A program made the position numbers and the translations under genes. Positions 8,832 to 18,048 of a DNA stretch of 64,000 nucleotides are shown here, one piece after another; positions within the stretch are counted from its first letter, which is position 1; every line of letters starts with the position of its first letter. Source of the DNA: Pontimonas salivibrio. GTDB taxonomy: Bacteria > Actinomycetota > Actinomycetes > Actinomycetales > Microbacteriaceae. The notes beneath the pieces were generated by a model. It saw nothing but the letters and a program-made list of their open reading frames with translations. It did no database searches and was not told the origin of the DNA. The DNA is taken from assembly GCF_002950575.1 (NCBI RefSeq), contig NZ_CP026923.1, positions 682,001 to 746,000 of the forward strand, written 5' to 3'.

Positions 8832-9230
8832 ATGAGCACAATGAGTACTGCCGGAATTGTGGCCACGATGCCACGCCACGTCACCACCGCGGAGGGCCTT
8901 GCCATCACCAGCTTTCGGCTAGCCTCCAACCGCCGACGTTTTGACACCAGGGAAAACAAATGGGTCGATCTCGACACCAACTGGTTTACCGTGGTCGCTT
9001 TTCGCCAACTGGCGCAAAACACCCACGACAGCATCCACAAGGGTGACCGCGTAGTCGTTGCCGGAAGGGTTCGCGTGCGGGAATGGGAAAACGACAGCTC
9101 CACGGGGACCGCAGTCGAGATCGAAGCCGAATCACTGGGGCACGATCTCCTCTGGGGCACCACCGAGTACACCAAGAACACCCGTCTTGTTGAACAGCTG
9201 GAATCCGAGGATGATCCGGAGGTGGCTTAG
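8832..9230 (+). CDS. Short single-stranded DNA-binding (SSB-like) protein
   Basis: A 132-residue OB-fold protein. ITSFRLASNRRRFD, WVDLDTNWFTVVAFRQLAQN and GDRVVVAGRVRVREWEN are the SSB core pattern for ssDNA binding. The start at 8832 has AAGGGGAA ten bases upstream; the frame open from 8784 crosses this site. Unlike the replicative SSB, there is no Gly/Pro-rich linker and no DDDIPF-type acidic tip (the end reads EDDPEVA), so partner-protein binding through that tip is missing. This suggests an accessory SSB, with the main one near rpsF/rpsR elsewhere. The next gene on the same strand is a lipoprotein. Confidence 0.88.
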   Translation: MSTMSTAGIVATMPRHVTTAEGLAITSFRLASNRRRFDTRENKWVDLDTNWFTVVAFRQLAQNTHDSIHKGDRVVVAGRVRVREWENDSSTGTAVEIEAESLGHDLLWGTTEYTKNTRLVEQLESEDDPEVA

Positions 9231-9296
9231 CGCTCAGGCCCAGCCTGCGCCGACTCCTTCTAGACTGGGGTCTTCCGCTAAGAGAGGACGCTAAGG

Positions 9297-9776
9297 GTGA
9301 AACGGTGTGCCGGCATGTTGGCTGCGGTGACCACCCTGAGCGTCCTCGCTGGCTGCACAGGACCCACGGACACCAGCCCGCCAGCTGAGACCAGTGCCGG
9401 GATCAATGAGGTGCAGCCCAACCCGGATGAGTCGTCCCAGCCCGAGGCCCCGCCAGAGTTTTACCCCGACCTTCCAGCCGCAACCAATCTTCCGTTTTTT
9501 GAACACACTCTGGCCGAGAGCGGTGCCGGTGTGCTTCCGGTGTCGGCTGAGGACATCACCCAGGCCCTGATCGGCGCAGGCTTCCAGGCCGCTGATATCG
9601 AAATGACTCCAGAAAAGTCGCTAATCGCCCTGCCAGCAGATTCGGTCAGTGTGGCGGTCGCCTTTGCTGGTGAATGCCTTGTGGGTCAATACACCGACGA
9701 ATGGCTCGCCGTCGATGTCGTAGCGCCACTTCCTGATGGTCGCTGTCTCGTGCTCGAGCGTGAAACTCTAGACTGA
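9297..9776 (+). CDS. Small secreted lipoprotein (DUF6993-like)
   Basis: A 159-residue protein with a signal peptide and lipobox ending at Cys20 (LAGC), a Pro/Ser/Glu-rich linker, and a C-terminal domain of about 90 residues with two Cys (in GECLVG and DGRCLV) that could form a disulfide. The pattern resembles the actinobacterial DUF6993 lipoproteins. GTG start; GAGAGGA lies about 14 bases upstream. It ends only five bases before ettA, suggesting co-transcription. Function unknown. Confidence 0.8.
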   Translation: MKRCAGMLAAVTTLSVLAGCTGPTDTSPPAETSAGINEVQPNPDESSQPEAPPEFYPDLPAATNLPFFEHTLAESGAGVLPVSAEDITQALIGAGFQAADIEMTPEKSLIALPADSVSVAVAFAGECLVGQYTDEWLAVDVVAPLPDGRCLVLERETLD

Positions 9777-9781
9777 TAGCT

Positions 9782-11464
9782 ATGGCCGAATTCGTTTACA
9801 CCATGATCAAAGCCCGCAAAACAGTGGGAGACAAGGTCATCCTCGACGATGTCACCATGTCGTTCTACCCCGGAGCGAAGATCGGCATGGTGGGCCCTAA
9901 CGGGGCCGGTAAATCAACCATCCTGAAAATCATGGCTGGGCTCGATGAGCCCAGCAACGGCGATGCCACCCTCAGCCCCGGCTACAGCGTCGGCATCTTG
10001 ATGCAAGAACCGGAACTTGATGAAACCAAGACGGTCATCGAAAACGTCCGCGACGGTGTGCGAGAAATCTATTCCAAAGTCGAGCGGTTCAACGAAATTT
10101 CCGCCGAGATGGCAAACCCCGATGCTGACTTTGACGCGCTGATGGCAGAAATGGGCACGCTTCAAGAAGCGATTGATGCCGCCGACGCATGGGATCTTGA
10201 CTCCCAGTTAGAGCAGGCGCTGGACGCCCTGCGCTGCCCACCCTCCGACGAGTCCATCACGCACCTCTCCGGTGGAGAAAAACGCCGCGTGGCACTGTGC
10301 AAACTGTTGCTGGAAAAACCAGACCTGCTGTTGCTTGATGAGCCCACCAACCACCTCGATGCCGAAAGCGTGTTGTGGTTAGAGCAGCACCTCTCGAAGT
10401 ACCACGGTGCGGTCATCGCCATCACACACGATCGCTACTTCTTGGACCACGTGGCCCAGTGGATTGCTGAAGTTGACCGTGGTCGCCTCTACCCCTACGA
10501 AGGCAACTACACGACGTATTTGGAGAAGAAAGCCGAGCGTCTCCAAGTCCAAGGCAAAAAAGACCAAAAACTGGCGAAGCGACTGGCCGAAGAACTCGAC
10601 TGGGTGCGAAGCAACCAAAAAGGTCGTCAAGCGAAATCCAAAGCGCGACTCTCGCGTTATGAGGAGATGGCTGACGAGGCGGAGCGCACCAAGAAGCTCG
10701 ACTTCGAAGAAATTCAGATTCCGCCCGGGCCTCGCCTGGGTGCCATGGTGCTCGAAGCCCACAACCTCAACAAAGGCTTCGGCGATCGTGTCCTCATTGA
10801 TGGACTGAGTTTCAGTCTTCCCCGAAACGGCATTGTCGGAATTATTGGACCCAACGGTGTCGGAAAGTCGACCCTGTTTAAAACCATTGTGGGGCTCGAA
10901 CCCTTAGACGGCGGCGAGCTCAAAATTGGTGAGAGTGTCAAAATCAGTTACGTCGACCAAGGTCGCTCGGGCATTGACCCCAACAAGAGCCTGTGGGAAG
11001 TGGTTTCTGACGGCCTGGACATCATCCAGGTCGGAAACGTCGAAATTCCTTCCCGCGCCTACGTCTCCAGCTTTGGTTTCAAGGGTCCCGACCAGCAGAA
11101 GAAAGCGGGGGTGCTCTCCGGTGGAGAGCGAAACCGTCTCAACCTCGCCCTCACCCTGAAACAGGGTGGCAACTTGTTGCTTCTTGACGAACCCACAAAC
11201 GACCTCGATGTGGAAACCCTCTCCAGCCTGGAAAACGCCCTCTTGGAGTTCCCCGGCTGTGCGGTGGTGATTACCCACGATCGGTGGTTCCTCGACCGAG
11301 TCGCCACCCACATCTTGGCCTACGAAGGCACTGAAGCAAACCCAGCGAACTGGTACTGGTTTGAAGGAAACTTCGAAGCCTACGAAGAAAACAAGATCGA
11401 GCGTTTAGGACCCGAAGCGGCCACACCACACCGTTCGACCTATCGCAAACTAACCCGCGACTAA
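9782..11464 (+). CDS. ettA: Energy-dependent translational throttle protein EttA (ABC-F)
   Basis: A 560-residue soluble ABC-F ATPase that binds the ribosomal E site and gates the first peptide bond according to ATP/ADP level. Two ABC cassettes are present: Walker A GPNGAGKST and GPNGVGKST, signatures LSGGEKRRVAL and LSGGERNRLNL, and LLLLDEPTNHLD / LLLLDEPTNDLD. The P-site linker (about residues 245-310) holds the KARLSRYEEM segment, and there are no membrane helices. Length matches EttA (about 555). The start lies five bases after the lipoprotein stop, with little ribosome-binding site, which fits coupling. Confidence 0.96.
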   Translation: MAEFVYTMIKARKTVGDKVILDDVTMSFYPGAKIGMVGPNGAGKSTILKIMAGLDEPSNGDATLSPGYSVGILMQEPELDETKTVIENVRDGVREIYSKVERFNEISAEMANPDADFDALMAEMGTLQEAIDAADAWDLDSQLEQALDALRCPPSDESITHLSGGEKRRVALCKLLLEKPDLLLLDEPTNHLDAESVLWLEQHLSKYHGAVIAITHDRYFLDHVAQWIAEVDRGRLYPYEGNYTTYLEKKAERLQVQGKKDQKLAKRLAEELDWVRSNQKGRQAKSKARLSRYEEMADEAERTKKLDFEEIQIPPGPRLGAMVLEAHNLNKGFGDRVLIDGLSFSLPRNGIVGIIGPNGVGKSTLFKTIVGLEPLDGGELKIGESVKISYVDQGRSGIDPNKSLWEVVSDGLDIIQVGNVEIPSRAYVSSFGFKGPDQQKKAGVLSGGERNRLNLALTLKQGGNLLLLDEPTNDLDVETLSSLENALLEFPGCAVVITHDRWFLDRVATHILAYEGTEANPANWYWFEGNFEAYEENKIERLGPEAATPHRSTYRKLTRD

Positions 11465-11508
11465 CGCATCCCAATCCCCGTGGTGAACCCACGGGGGAGA
11501 GGTAGCAG

Positions 11509-12225
11509 ATGAGCCCCACCCTCACCCTTGCATCCCCCGCGGTGGCGGGTGATCTGTTGAGCTTCCTTGGGCGTGCACGTCGGGTAATCGACGGCAACAC
11601 GAGGATTGTGGCGTCAGACGGATTCGCCCAATGCTATGTCGGAATTTTGATGCCTCGAGGTCTACTGGACCAAACCCCCACCGTCTTGGGTTTGAGGGTT
11701 GCGGAAATCCCAACCGACCAGCAATTTGACCAAGTCGTGCCAATCGAGTCGTTCATGCATCGAATCGAGCAAGCGCTGGAGCAACAAGACGTTGATAGCT
11801 CGGATAAAAAAGCCCAGCAAGGAGAAGTTGAGGTGACCCTTCCCACTGCCGCGCCATCCATCCAATGGCCGGCAATCACTCCGCCTAGAGAAGGGTGGAA
11901 GCGGCGGATGGGAATACCAGCCTCGCAACTGGGAGACGCTGCCCGCAGGGGAATTGAAGCCATTTCCGAGGCGATACCTGATTCGGTGGGTGAATCGGTG
12001 TTGCAGAAAGTGCGCTCTGAAGTGTGGGGCCAACCAATGCCCCATAAAAAGTCCATTCCTTGGGCCGCAGGTTTTGCTGCCGACGCGTTGGGCTTACTCG
12101 ACCAACGCTCCCTTGCTGTTCACACCTCAGGGCACTGGATTCGACTCAGCGCGCTCCACGGATATGTCCTGGTGAAAGGACACAGCGAGCCAGAGGGCCT
12201 CGGCGAACCAGAGGCGAACGATTAA
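11509..12225 (+). CDS. Hypothetical protein downstream of ettA
   Basis: A 238-residue protein that I do not recognise. No signal peptide or membrane helix is evident. An N-terminal domain of about 100 residues (YVGILMPRGLLDQTPTVLGL) is followed by a hydrophilic linker and a C-terminal half with alternating hydrophobic strands (FAADALGLLD, LAVHTSGHWIRL, GYVLVKG). GAGAGG precedes the ATG. It is the last gene of the ssb-lipoprotein-ettA strand run and overlaps the convergent globin gene by four bases. Co-location with ettA hints at a translation link, but this is weak inference. Confidence 0.75.
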   Translation: MSPTLTLASPAVAGDLLSFLGRARRVIDGNTRIVASDGFAQCYVGILMPRGLLDQTPTVLGLRVAEIPTDQQFDQVVPIESFMHRIEQALEQQDVDSSDKKAQQGEVEVTLPTAAPSIQWPAITPPREGWKRRMGIPASQLGDAARRGIEAISEAIPDSVGESVLQKVRSEVWGQPMPHKKSIPWAAGFAADALGLLDQRSLAVHTSGHWIRLSALHGYVLVKGHSEPEGLGEPEAND

Positions 12226-12623
12226 TTCTCGAAAGTATTGACCATGCTCAGTGCTGCGCGCTCCAGATAGTCCCACAGGGTGGCGCGTTGAAGCTCCGGA
12301 AGCTCCAACTCATTCACGGCCACTTCCATGTGTCCTAGCCAACGCTCTTTCGCATCCGGGTTGACTTTAAAAGGCTGGTGTCGCATCCGCAGACGCGGGT
12401 GACCCCGCTGCTCGGAGTAGGTGGTGGGTCCACCCCAATACTGCTCAAGAAACGCGGTGAGGCGCCAAATGGCTCCCTCCATGTCATCCTCGGGATACAT
12501 GGGGGCAAGAACGGGGTCGCTTTTAATGCCCTCGTAAAAGCGGCGCACCAGCTTGTCAAACGTGGCATGGCCGCCGATTTGTTCATAAAACGATGGCGCA
12601 GCGCCACCGATACTGTCACTCAC
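12222..12623 (-). CDS. glbO: Group II truncated hemoglobin (GlbO-like)
   Basis: A 133-residue heme protein. FYEQIGGHATFDKLVRRFY begins the 2-over-2 globin fold; His82 in RMRHQPF is the proximal heme ligand, and RWLGHM supplies the Trp at G8 that marks group II (trHbO). These proteins bind O2 and react with NO and peroxide near the membrane. The GTG at 12623 is chosen because it falls just after the MscS stop (12628) and gives the usual trHbO length; the open frame to 12698 would overlap the channel gene. It follows mscS and pepN on the minus strand. Confidence 0.92.
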   Translation of the reverse strand: MSDSIGGAAPSFYEQIGGHATFDKLVRRFYEGIKSDPVLAPMYPEDDMEGAIWRLTAFLEQYWGGPTTYSEQRGHPRLRMRHQPFKVNPDAKERWLGHMEVAVNELELPELQRATLWDYLERAALSMVNTFEN

Positions 12624-12627
12624 GCCA

Positions 12628-13587
12628 TCACTCAGGCTTCTCTGCTGCGTCGGTGGCTGCCCGTTTGGTGGCACTTCGGACACCTTGAATCCCATCAAGG
12701 ACCATACGGTTCAGAGGTGGCAAATCGATGCCTTCGTGGTCCAAAGCCTTCTTGATCTCGGCGTGCAGGGCACGTTTGGCCGCCCACTGTTCACCACCGC
12801 GGACTTTCACCACCATGCGAACCACGAGAGCTTCAGCAGAAATAGATTCGATGCCCCAAATCTCCGGCTCCGCCAGGACTTTCCGTCGCCAGTCAGGATG
12901 TTGGCTAAACGCTTTTGCGGTGTCCAACAGGCGGTCTTGAACTTCTGAGACGTCAGACTCGTAGGGGATGGGGATATCGACTACCACCCTGGCCCAGTCT
13001 TGACTGTAGTTGCCCACACGAATGATTTCTCCGTTTCGGACAAACCACAGGGTCCCGTCGACGTCTCTGATTTCAGTCACCCGAACCCCTAGGCGCTCAA
13101 CGACTCCGGAGACTTCACCCACGTTCACCACATCACCTACGCCCAATTGGTCTTCAAAGACCATGAATAGCCCGTTCAGCACATCACGCACGAGGGATTG
13201 AGCCCCAAAACCAATCGCCGCCCCCAGGATTCCGGCACTGGCAATCAGAGGTGTGACGGATACTCCCGCTTCCGCAAGGACCATCAAGACCACCACAATG
13301 CCGACGGTCCAACCCGCGAAGGAATTCAGCACGGACCCTAACGTTCTGGTGCGTTGCACCTGCCGCATCGCCTCAACAGGACTCATCGTAAGCGCCTGGG
13401 TGTCTTCGGCTCCGTGGCGCTTTTTCACATCGGTGACAACTCGGTTGACGATTCGGCTGATTGCGACGCGCAACAACACGATGGCGATAACCCCACTGAG
13501 AAGAGTCAACACAATCTGGGCGACACGCTCGTTGTCACCAAAAAACTCTACGACCGTAATCCACCACTCGGGCTCTTGATCATCCAT
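12628..13587 (-). CDS. MscS-family mechanosensitive ion channel
   Basis: A 319-residue channel that opens on membrane tension to release solutes during osmotic downshift. Three hydrophobic helices span about residues 18-45, 85-108 and 112-135; the last, ASAGILGAAIGFGAQSLVRDVLNG, is the Gly/Ala-rich pore helix with the GFGAQ motif. The beta domain follows (VGDVVNVGEVSGVVERLGVRVTEIRDVDG). The ATG at 13587 sits 34 bases after the aminopeptidase gene ends, same strand. The C-terminus is charged and Ala-rich. Confidence 0.93.
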   Translation of the reverse strand: MDDQEPEWWITVVEFFGDNERVAQIVLTLLSGVIAIVLLRVAISRIVNRVVTDVKKRHGAEDTQALTMSPVEAMRQVQRTRTLGSVLNSFAGWTVGIVVVLMVLAEAGVSVTPLIASAGILGAAIGFGAQSLVRDVLNGLFMVFEDQLGVGDVVNVGEVSGVVERLGVRVTEIRDVDGTLWFVRNGEIIRVGNYSQDWARVVVDIPIPYESDVSEVQDRLLDTAKAFSQHPDWRRKVLAEPEIWGIESISAEALVVRMVVKVRGGEQWAAKRALHAEIKKALDHEGIDLPPLNRMVLDGIQGVRSATKRAATDAAEKPE

Positions 13588-13621
13588 GGCCCCATGCTAA
13601 CGGCGCAGTGGACGGTGGAAT

Positions 13622-16174
13622 TCAGCCAGCGTTGAGGTCGCGCTGTTGTGCGGTGCGAGCACGAATCACACCGGCCAAGTTCTCTTCGATCATCCTGCGA
13701 AGGGCCGGCGGGCCGTCGTTCTCGGCGAGCCACTCCACGCAGGCCTCCTCCAGCGCGGCTGAGGCCAGGGGAGCGGGGAAGAGACCTTCGACGAGATACT
13801 CGGCCATTTTGTAGCTGCGGGATTCCCAGATTGAGCTCAACTGCTCAAAGTAGGGCGCAACCAGGCCTTCCAGCAGGGACGCATCATTGACGTGGGTGTA
13901 GCCGATTGTGGCGGCACGCACGAGCGCGTTGGGCATTGTCTCATCGCTGATCAGCGTGTTGAAAGTGTTTGCTTTCGCTTCAGGGGTGGGAATCATTGCG
14001 TGGAGTCGAGCGGCTGCCTGGTGTCCGTTGGAGGTGTTGTCCATCTCTCGTTGGGCAGTGATCTCTTCTGCGCCTGCTTCACCCAGGAGGACAAGACCAC
14101 CCAGGACATCCCAGTGCAGATCGGTATCAAGAGGGCGTTTGGGCAACACAGTGGAACCGTCTCGAAGACCGCGCAGAATACCGGCGTGCTCTGAAGTGGT
14201 CGCCATTTGGCTGAACGCTTTCAGGAACTGGAATTGGTTGTCACTTCCTGGTGTGGCCGCCAAGGTCATCTCCCAGAGACGATCGGCAACCTCACTCTGT
14301 GCTTGCCTGGTGGTCGCGGGGTCCGCGTAAATGGTGCTGACCACACGCAATTGCCCGAGAACGGTGCGCACTGTGGTGCTTTCTGTTTCCGCTTCGAGGT
14401 TGGCCACAATCAGTTTCCGGAAATCCCGGGCGGGCATTTCGCCATCCCGGGTGGCATCCCAGGTCGCTGACCACACCAGGGAGCGTGCAAGCGGGGAGGC
14501 GATCTTGTCTAAATGCTCACGGGCAAACGCTTCAGATTGCTCATCCAGTCGGATCTTGGCGTATGCCAAATCGTCGTCGTTGATGAGAATCATGTCACTG
14601 CGGTGAACACCCACCAGTTCGGTGATTTCCGTGCGTGGACCGTCGACGTCACACTCCACTCGGTGAACACGCTCGACGGCCGATCCGGTGTCACGGTAGA
14701 CGCCAATGGCGAGACGGTGCGGGCGAATGGTGGGCCAATCTTCCGGCGCAGTTTGAACAATGGCAAATGAGGTCAATACGCCGTCGGAATCGACAGTCAT
14801 TTCGGGTCGCAGAGTATTGACACCGGCAGTTTCTAGCCATTTCTTGGACCAACCAGAAAGGTCCCGACCGCTGGTAACTTCCAATTCGGAGAGCAGGTCA
14901 CGAAGTTCGGTGTTCAGCCAGGCGTGTTTGTGGAAATAGTTCGCGACGCCTTGGAAAAAGGCATCGCGGCCCACCCAGGCAACCAGTTGTTTCAACACAG
15001 AACCACCCTTGGCGTAGGTGATGCCGTCGAAGTTCACTTGGACGTCTTCTAAGTCGTTGATCGTCGCCACAATGGGGTGGGTTGAGGGCAACTGATCTTG
15101 GCGGTAGGCCCAGTTTTTTTCCATCGCTTGGAAAGTGGTCCACGCCTCTGTCCACTCTGTTGCTTCGGCTGTGGCGATAGTGGATGCCCATTCCGCAAAC
15201 GACTCATTGAGCCACAGGTCGTTCCACCAGCGCATGGTGACCAAGTCACCAAACCACATGTGGGCAAGCTCGTGAAGGACGGTGACAACGCGTCGCTCGC
15301 GCATCGCGTCAGACACTTCACCTCGGAAGACGTAGTTTTCGGTGAAGGTCACTGCGCCTGCGTTTTCCATTGCCCCAGCGTTAAATTCGGGCACGAACAA
15401 CTGGTCGTACTTATCAAAGGGGTACGGGTAGGAAAACTTTTCCTCAAAGTAGGCGAAACCTTTTTTGGTGACGTCAAAGAGGTAGTCCGGATCCAAATAC
15501 TCAAACAGTGACTGTCTGGCGTAAATACCTAGAGGAACCGTTTTGCCCTGAGAGCTGGTGAGTTCGTCCCGCACCACCTGGTAGGGACCCGCAATAAGCG
15601 CGGTGATGTAGCTGGAAATGCGGGGTGTGGGGGAGAAAGAAAACACGAGGGAGCCCTGATCCTGCTTGGCCTCAGGTGTGGCCTGGTTGCTCACCACGGT
15701 CCAGCCTTGTGGCGCCCTGATCTGAAACTCGAACGTGGCCTTGAGGTCGGGCTGTTCGAAGACCGGAAACACTCGCCTCGAATCGGGCACTTCGAACTGG
15801 CTGTAGAGGTACACCTCACCGTCGACAGGGTCGACAAACTTGTGCAGACCTTCGCCGGTGTTTGTGTAGGAAAAATCAGCCTCAATCACCAGTTCGTTTT
15901 CGGCGCCTAAGTCATCTAAAGCAATGCGGGATCCGTCGAAGACGTCATCGACCACTAGTTCACGACCGTTCAAGGTCACTCGGTGAACGACATGGGCAAG
16001 CGCATCGATGAACGTTGGCTTACCGGCGGTCGCGAGAAAGTGGATGGTGGCGTGGGTGCGAAAAGTGTCTGACGAGGCGGCCTGAGACAGGTCAATGTCC
16101 AGCAGGTAGGAACGTGTGGTGAGATCCCTTGCGCGGGACTTGGCCTCTTTACGGGTCAGGTTCTCACCGGGCAA
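13622..16174 (-). CDS. pepN: Aminopeptidase N (M1 family zinc metallopeptidase)
   Basis: An 850-residue cytoplasmic peptidase that removes N-terminal residues from peptides, finishing the products of Clp and other proteases. The exopeptidase motif GAMENAG and the zinc site HELAHMWFGDLVT...NESFAEW (HExxH plus the distant Glu) are both present, and the length fits the actinobacterial PepN (about 850). The TTG at 16174 is supported by AAGGAGAG six bases upstream. The order pepN-mscS-glbO on one strand suggests a shared transcript. Confidence 0.96.
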   Translation of the reverse strand: MPGENLTRKEAKSRARDLTTRSYLLDIDLSQAASSDTFRTHATIHFLATAGKPTFIDALAHVVHRVTLNGRELVVDDVFDGSRIALDDLGAENELVIEADFSYTNTGEGLHKFVDPVDGEVYLYSQFEVPDSRRVFPVFEQPDLKATFEFQIRAPQGWTVVSNQATPEAKQDQGSLVFSFSPTPRISSYITALIAGPYQVVRDELTSSQGKTVPLGIYARQSLFEYLDPDYLFDVTKKGFAYFEEKFSYPYPFDKYDQLFVPEFNAGAMENAGAVTFTENYVFRGEVSDAMRERRVVTVLHELAHMWFGDLVTMRWWNDLWLNESFAEWASTIATAEATEWTEAWTTFQAMEKNWAYRQDQLPSTHPIVATINDLEDVQVNFDGITYAKGGSVLKQLVAWVGRDAFFQGVANYFHKHAWLNTELRDLLSELEVTSGRDLSGWSKKWLETAGVNTLRPEMTVDSDGVLTSFAIVQTAPEDWPTIRPHRLAIGVYRDTGSAVERVHRVECDVDGPRTEITELVGVHRSDMILINDDDLAYAKIRLDEQSEAFAREHLDKIASPLARSLVWSATWDATRDGEMPARDFRKLIVANLEAETESTTVRTVLGQLRVVSTIYADPATTRQAQSEVADRLWEMTLAATPGSDNQFQFLKAFSQMATTSEHAGILRGLRDGSTVLPKRPLDTDLHWDVLGGLVLLGEAGAEEITAQREMDNTSNGHQAAARLHAMIPTPEAKANTFNTLISDETMPNALVRAATIGYTHVNDASLLEGLVAPYFEQLSSIWESRSYKMAEYLVEGLFPAPLASAALEEACVEWLAENDGPPALRRMIEENLAGVIRARTAQQRDLNAG

Positions 16175-16300
16175 TTCGCTCTCCTTACGATTTCAGCGGG
16201 CCACAGGCCAACAACACAATATCTAGGTGCTCCAATGGCCGAGACAGAACAGTGCCCTCATCTCGGGAACCTTTACCGAGAGTGTACGGCCCGAGGCCTG

Positions 16301-17461
16301 TTACTTGTCGCGAGATTCCTCGATGGGAACCTCAACGGCGTCAAGCATTTCTTCCGACTCGGCGGCTTCAGCCGGAGCTTGCGGAGAAATCGGCTTCATA
16401 TCTTCAAGGCTCGGTGCCTGCAGGCTGGTGATTTCGAGGTCGACTTCACTGGCCGCGCGACGCATCTTTTGCACATATTCGTCTAGCATCGCTTGCTGGC
16501 GGCGCAGGTCACTCATGTGGCTTTCTGCATCGCTGACCATCGAGTTGACCAAGTCTTCAGTGTCGCGGGCAATACCGCGAGAGCGATTAACCGTTTCAGA
16601 TATGAGTCGCTCCGAATAGCTCCTGGCTTCCCGGGTGAGGTCGTCAGCTCGCTGTTGGGACGCTTTGAGGACCTGGTCGGCTTCCTGACCGAGGTCGGTT
16701 GCGCGCTTGGCGGCGTTTTGCACGTGCAGGTCAGCTTGTTGGTAGGCCTTCTGGGCGTATTCGTCGGCCTCTTCATGGATAGTGGCCCGAGCACGTTCCG
16801 CCTCGTCAATCTGTTGACGAATGGATGCATCGGTTGCCACTGCGCGTTCTTGGGCAGCGTGGAGAAGTTCGGATGCTTCACGTTTGAGCTGTTCGACCTG
16901 ACGGGACGCTTCGGCTTTGATTTCAGAGACCTGTTTTTCGGCCTGGCTGATCATTGTGGCGGCCGCGCGCTCCGCGCGGGTACGCGTGTTGGTGGCTTTG
17001 GCAATTTCGTCGGCAGCTTGCTGGCGCAGCTGAGCGGCTTCGCGTTCACTGTCAAGGCGAAGGTCCTCCGCTGCCCGCTGTGCTTCCGACACGGTCTTGC
17101 GTGACTCTTTCGCAGCGTCTTCGCGCATCTTGGTGGATTCGCTACGGGCGTTAGCCAACACATCAGTCGCTTCAGCTGACGCCTCTTGGACAATCTTTTG
17201 AGACTGGGCTTCTGCGAGGCGAAGAGTCTCTTCGAAGGCGGAACCTAATTCGGCGAAGCTGGGCTTCGCGCGGCCGGCACGTTCATTGGCTTCTTGAAGC
17301 TCACGGCTGAGCCGTTGGTTGTCTCTGGCGTGCTCAGACTGCTCCTGCTCGAGCTTGTCAATTCGGCTTTGGAGTTCGCCAACGAAGCGGCTGACCTCGT
17401 CTGGGTCATAGCCGCGCACTGCTCGGCGAAATTCGGGAAAGCTCAAGACAACTCCATCCAC
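16301..17461 (-). CDS. DivIVA-domain coiled-coil protein
   Basis: A protein of about 386 residues. The N-terminus, LSFPEFRRAVRGYDPDEVSRFVGELQSRI, matches the DivIVA/Wag31 lipid-binding domain that senses membrane curvature at poles and septa in actinobacteria. The rest, to about residue 335, is almost unbroken coiled coil rich in Ala, Glu, Gln and Arg, then an acidic tail. The GTG at 17461 is the likely start; a TTG 15 bases further in is possible, and neither has a strong ribosome-binding site. Wag31 proper usually lies with the division cluster, so this is probably a paralogue. Divergent from rpiB. Confidence 0.85.
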   Translation of the reverse strand: MDGVVLSFPEFRRAVRGYDPDEVSRFVGELQSRIDKLEQEQSEHARDNQRLSRELQEANERAGRAKPSFAELGSAFEETLRLAEAQSQKIVQEASAEATDVLANARSESTKMREDAAKESRKTVSEAQRAAEDLRLDSEREAAQLRQQAADEIAKATNTRTRAERAAATMISQAEKQVSEIKAEASRQVEQLKREASELLHAAQERAVATDASIRQQIDEAERARATIHEEADEYAQKAYQQADLHVQNAAKRATDLGQEADQVLKASQQRADDLTREARSYSERLISETVNRSRGIARDTEDLVNSMVSDAESHMSDLRRQQAMLDEYVQKMRRAASEVDLEITSLQAPSLEDMKPISPQAPAEAAESEEMLDAVEVPIEESRDK

Positions 17462-17556
17462 GCTTCGGAATAACCTACAATACGGCAAAATAGGTTTTAA
17501 TGCAGGGGAGCTCTCCTTCGTTAATCCGACTGTTACTTTCTAGCGACTAAGGCACG

Positions 17557-18045
17557 ATGCGCATTCACTTAGCAACCGACCATGCCGGCCTTGAATTGCT
17601 GCGCGATCTGGCCGACCACTTGGAAGGCGGGGGACACGAAGTCATCGATCATGGGCCCACAGTTTTTGACGCACTTGATGACTACCCAGGGTTCTGCATT
17701 GCGGCCGGGCAGGCAGTGGTGGCCGATCAGTTGGCGGGCGTGGAGGCTCTCGGAATTGTCTTGGGTGGCTCGGGAAATGGTGAACAAATTGCCGCAAATA
17801 AAGTCCCCGGGGTACGAGCAGCGTTAATTTGGAATCGCGACACAGCGGTTTTGGCTCGGGAACACAACGACGCGAACGTGGCGGCTATTGGGGCCAGGCA
17901 GCACGGTTTTGATGAGGCGGTGATGCTCATTGAGGCGTTCATCGCCACCGCGTTTAGCGGTGATGAGCGGCACGTTCGGAGGATCAGCCAGATTCGCCAC
18001 TTCGAGACCAGCGGGGACGTTCCCGCCTCCGGTCAGACTTTCTAA
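17557..18045 (+). CDS. rpiB: Ribose-5-phosphate isomerase B
   Basis: A 162-residue enzyme that interconverts ribose 5-phosphate and ribulose 5-phosphate in the pentose phosphate pathway. The N-terminal ATDHAG and the GGSGNGEQIAANKVPGVRAAL segment define the RpiB/LacAB fold. Glu76 replaces the catalytic Cys of E. coli RpiB, as in the Mycobacterium tuberculosis enzyme. It is followed three bases later by the DNA glycosylase gene, so the two are probably co-transcribed. Confidence 0.95.
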   Translation: MRIHLATDHAGLELLRDLADHLEGGGHEVIDHGPTVFDALDDYPGFCIAAGQAVVADQLAGVEALGIVLGGSGNGEQIAANKVPGVRAALIWNRDTAVLAREHNDANVAAIGARQHGFDEAVMLIEAFIATAFSGDERHVRRISQIRHFETSGDVPASGQTF

Positions 18046-18048
18046 GGT

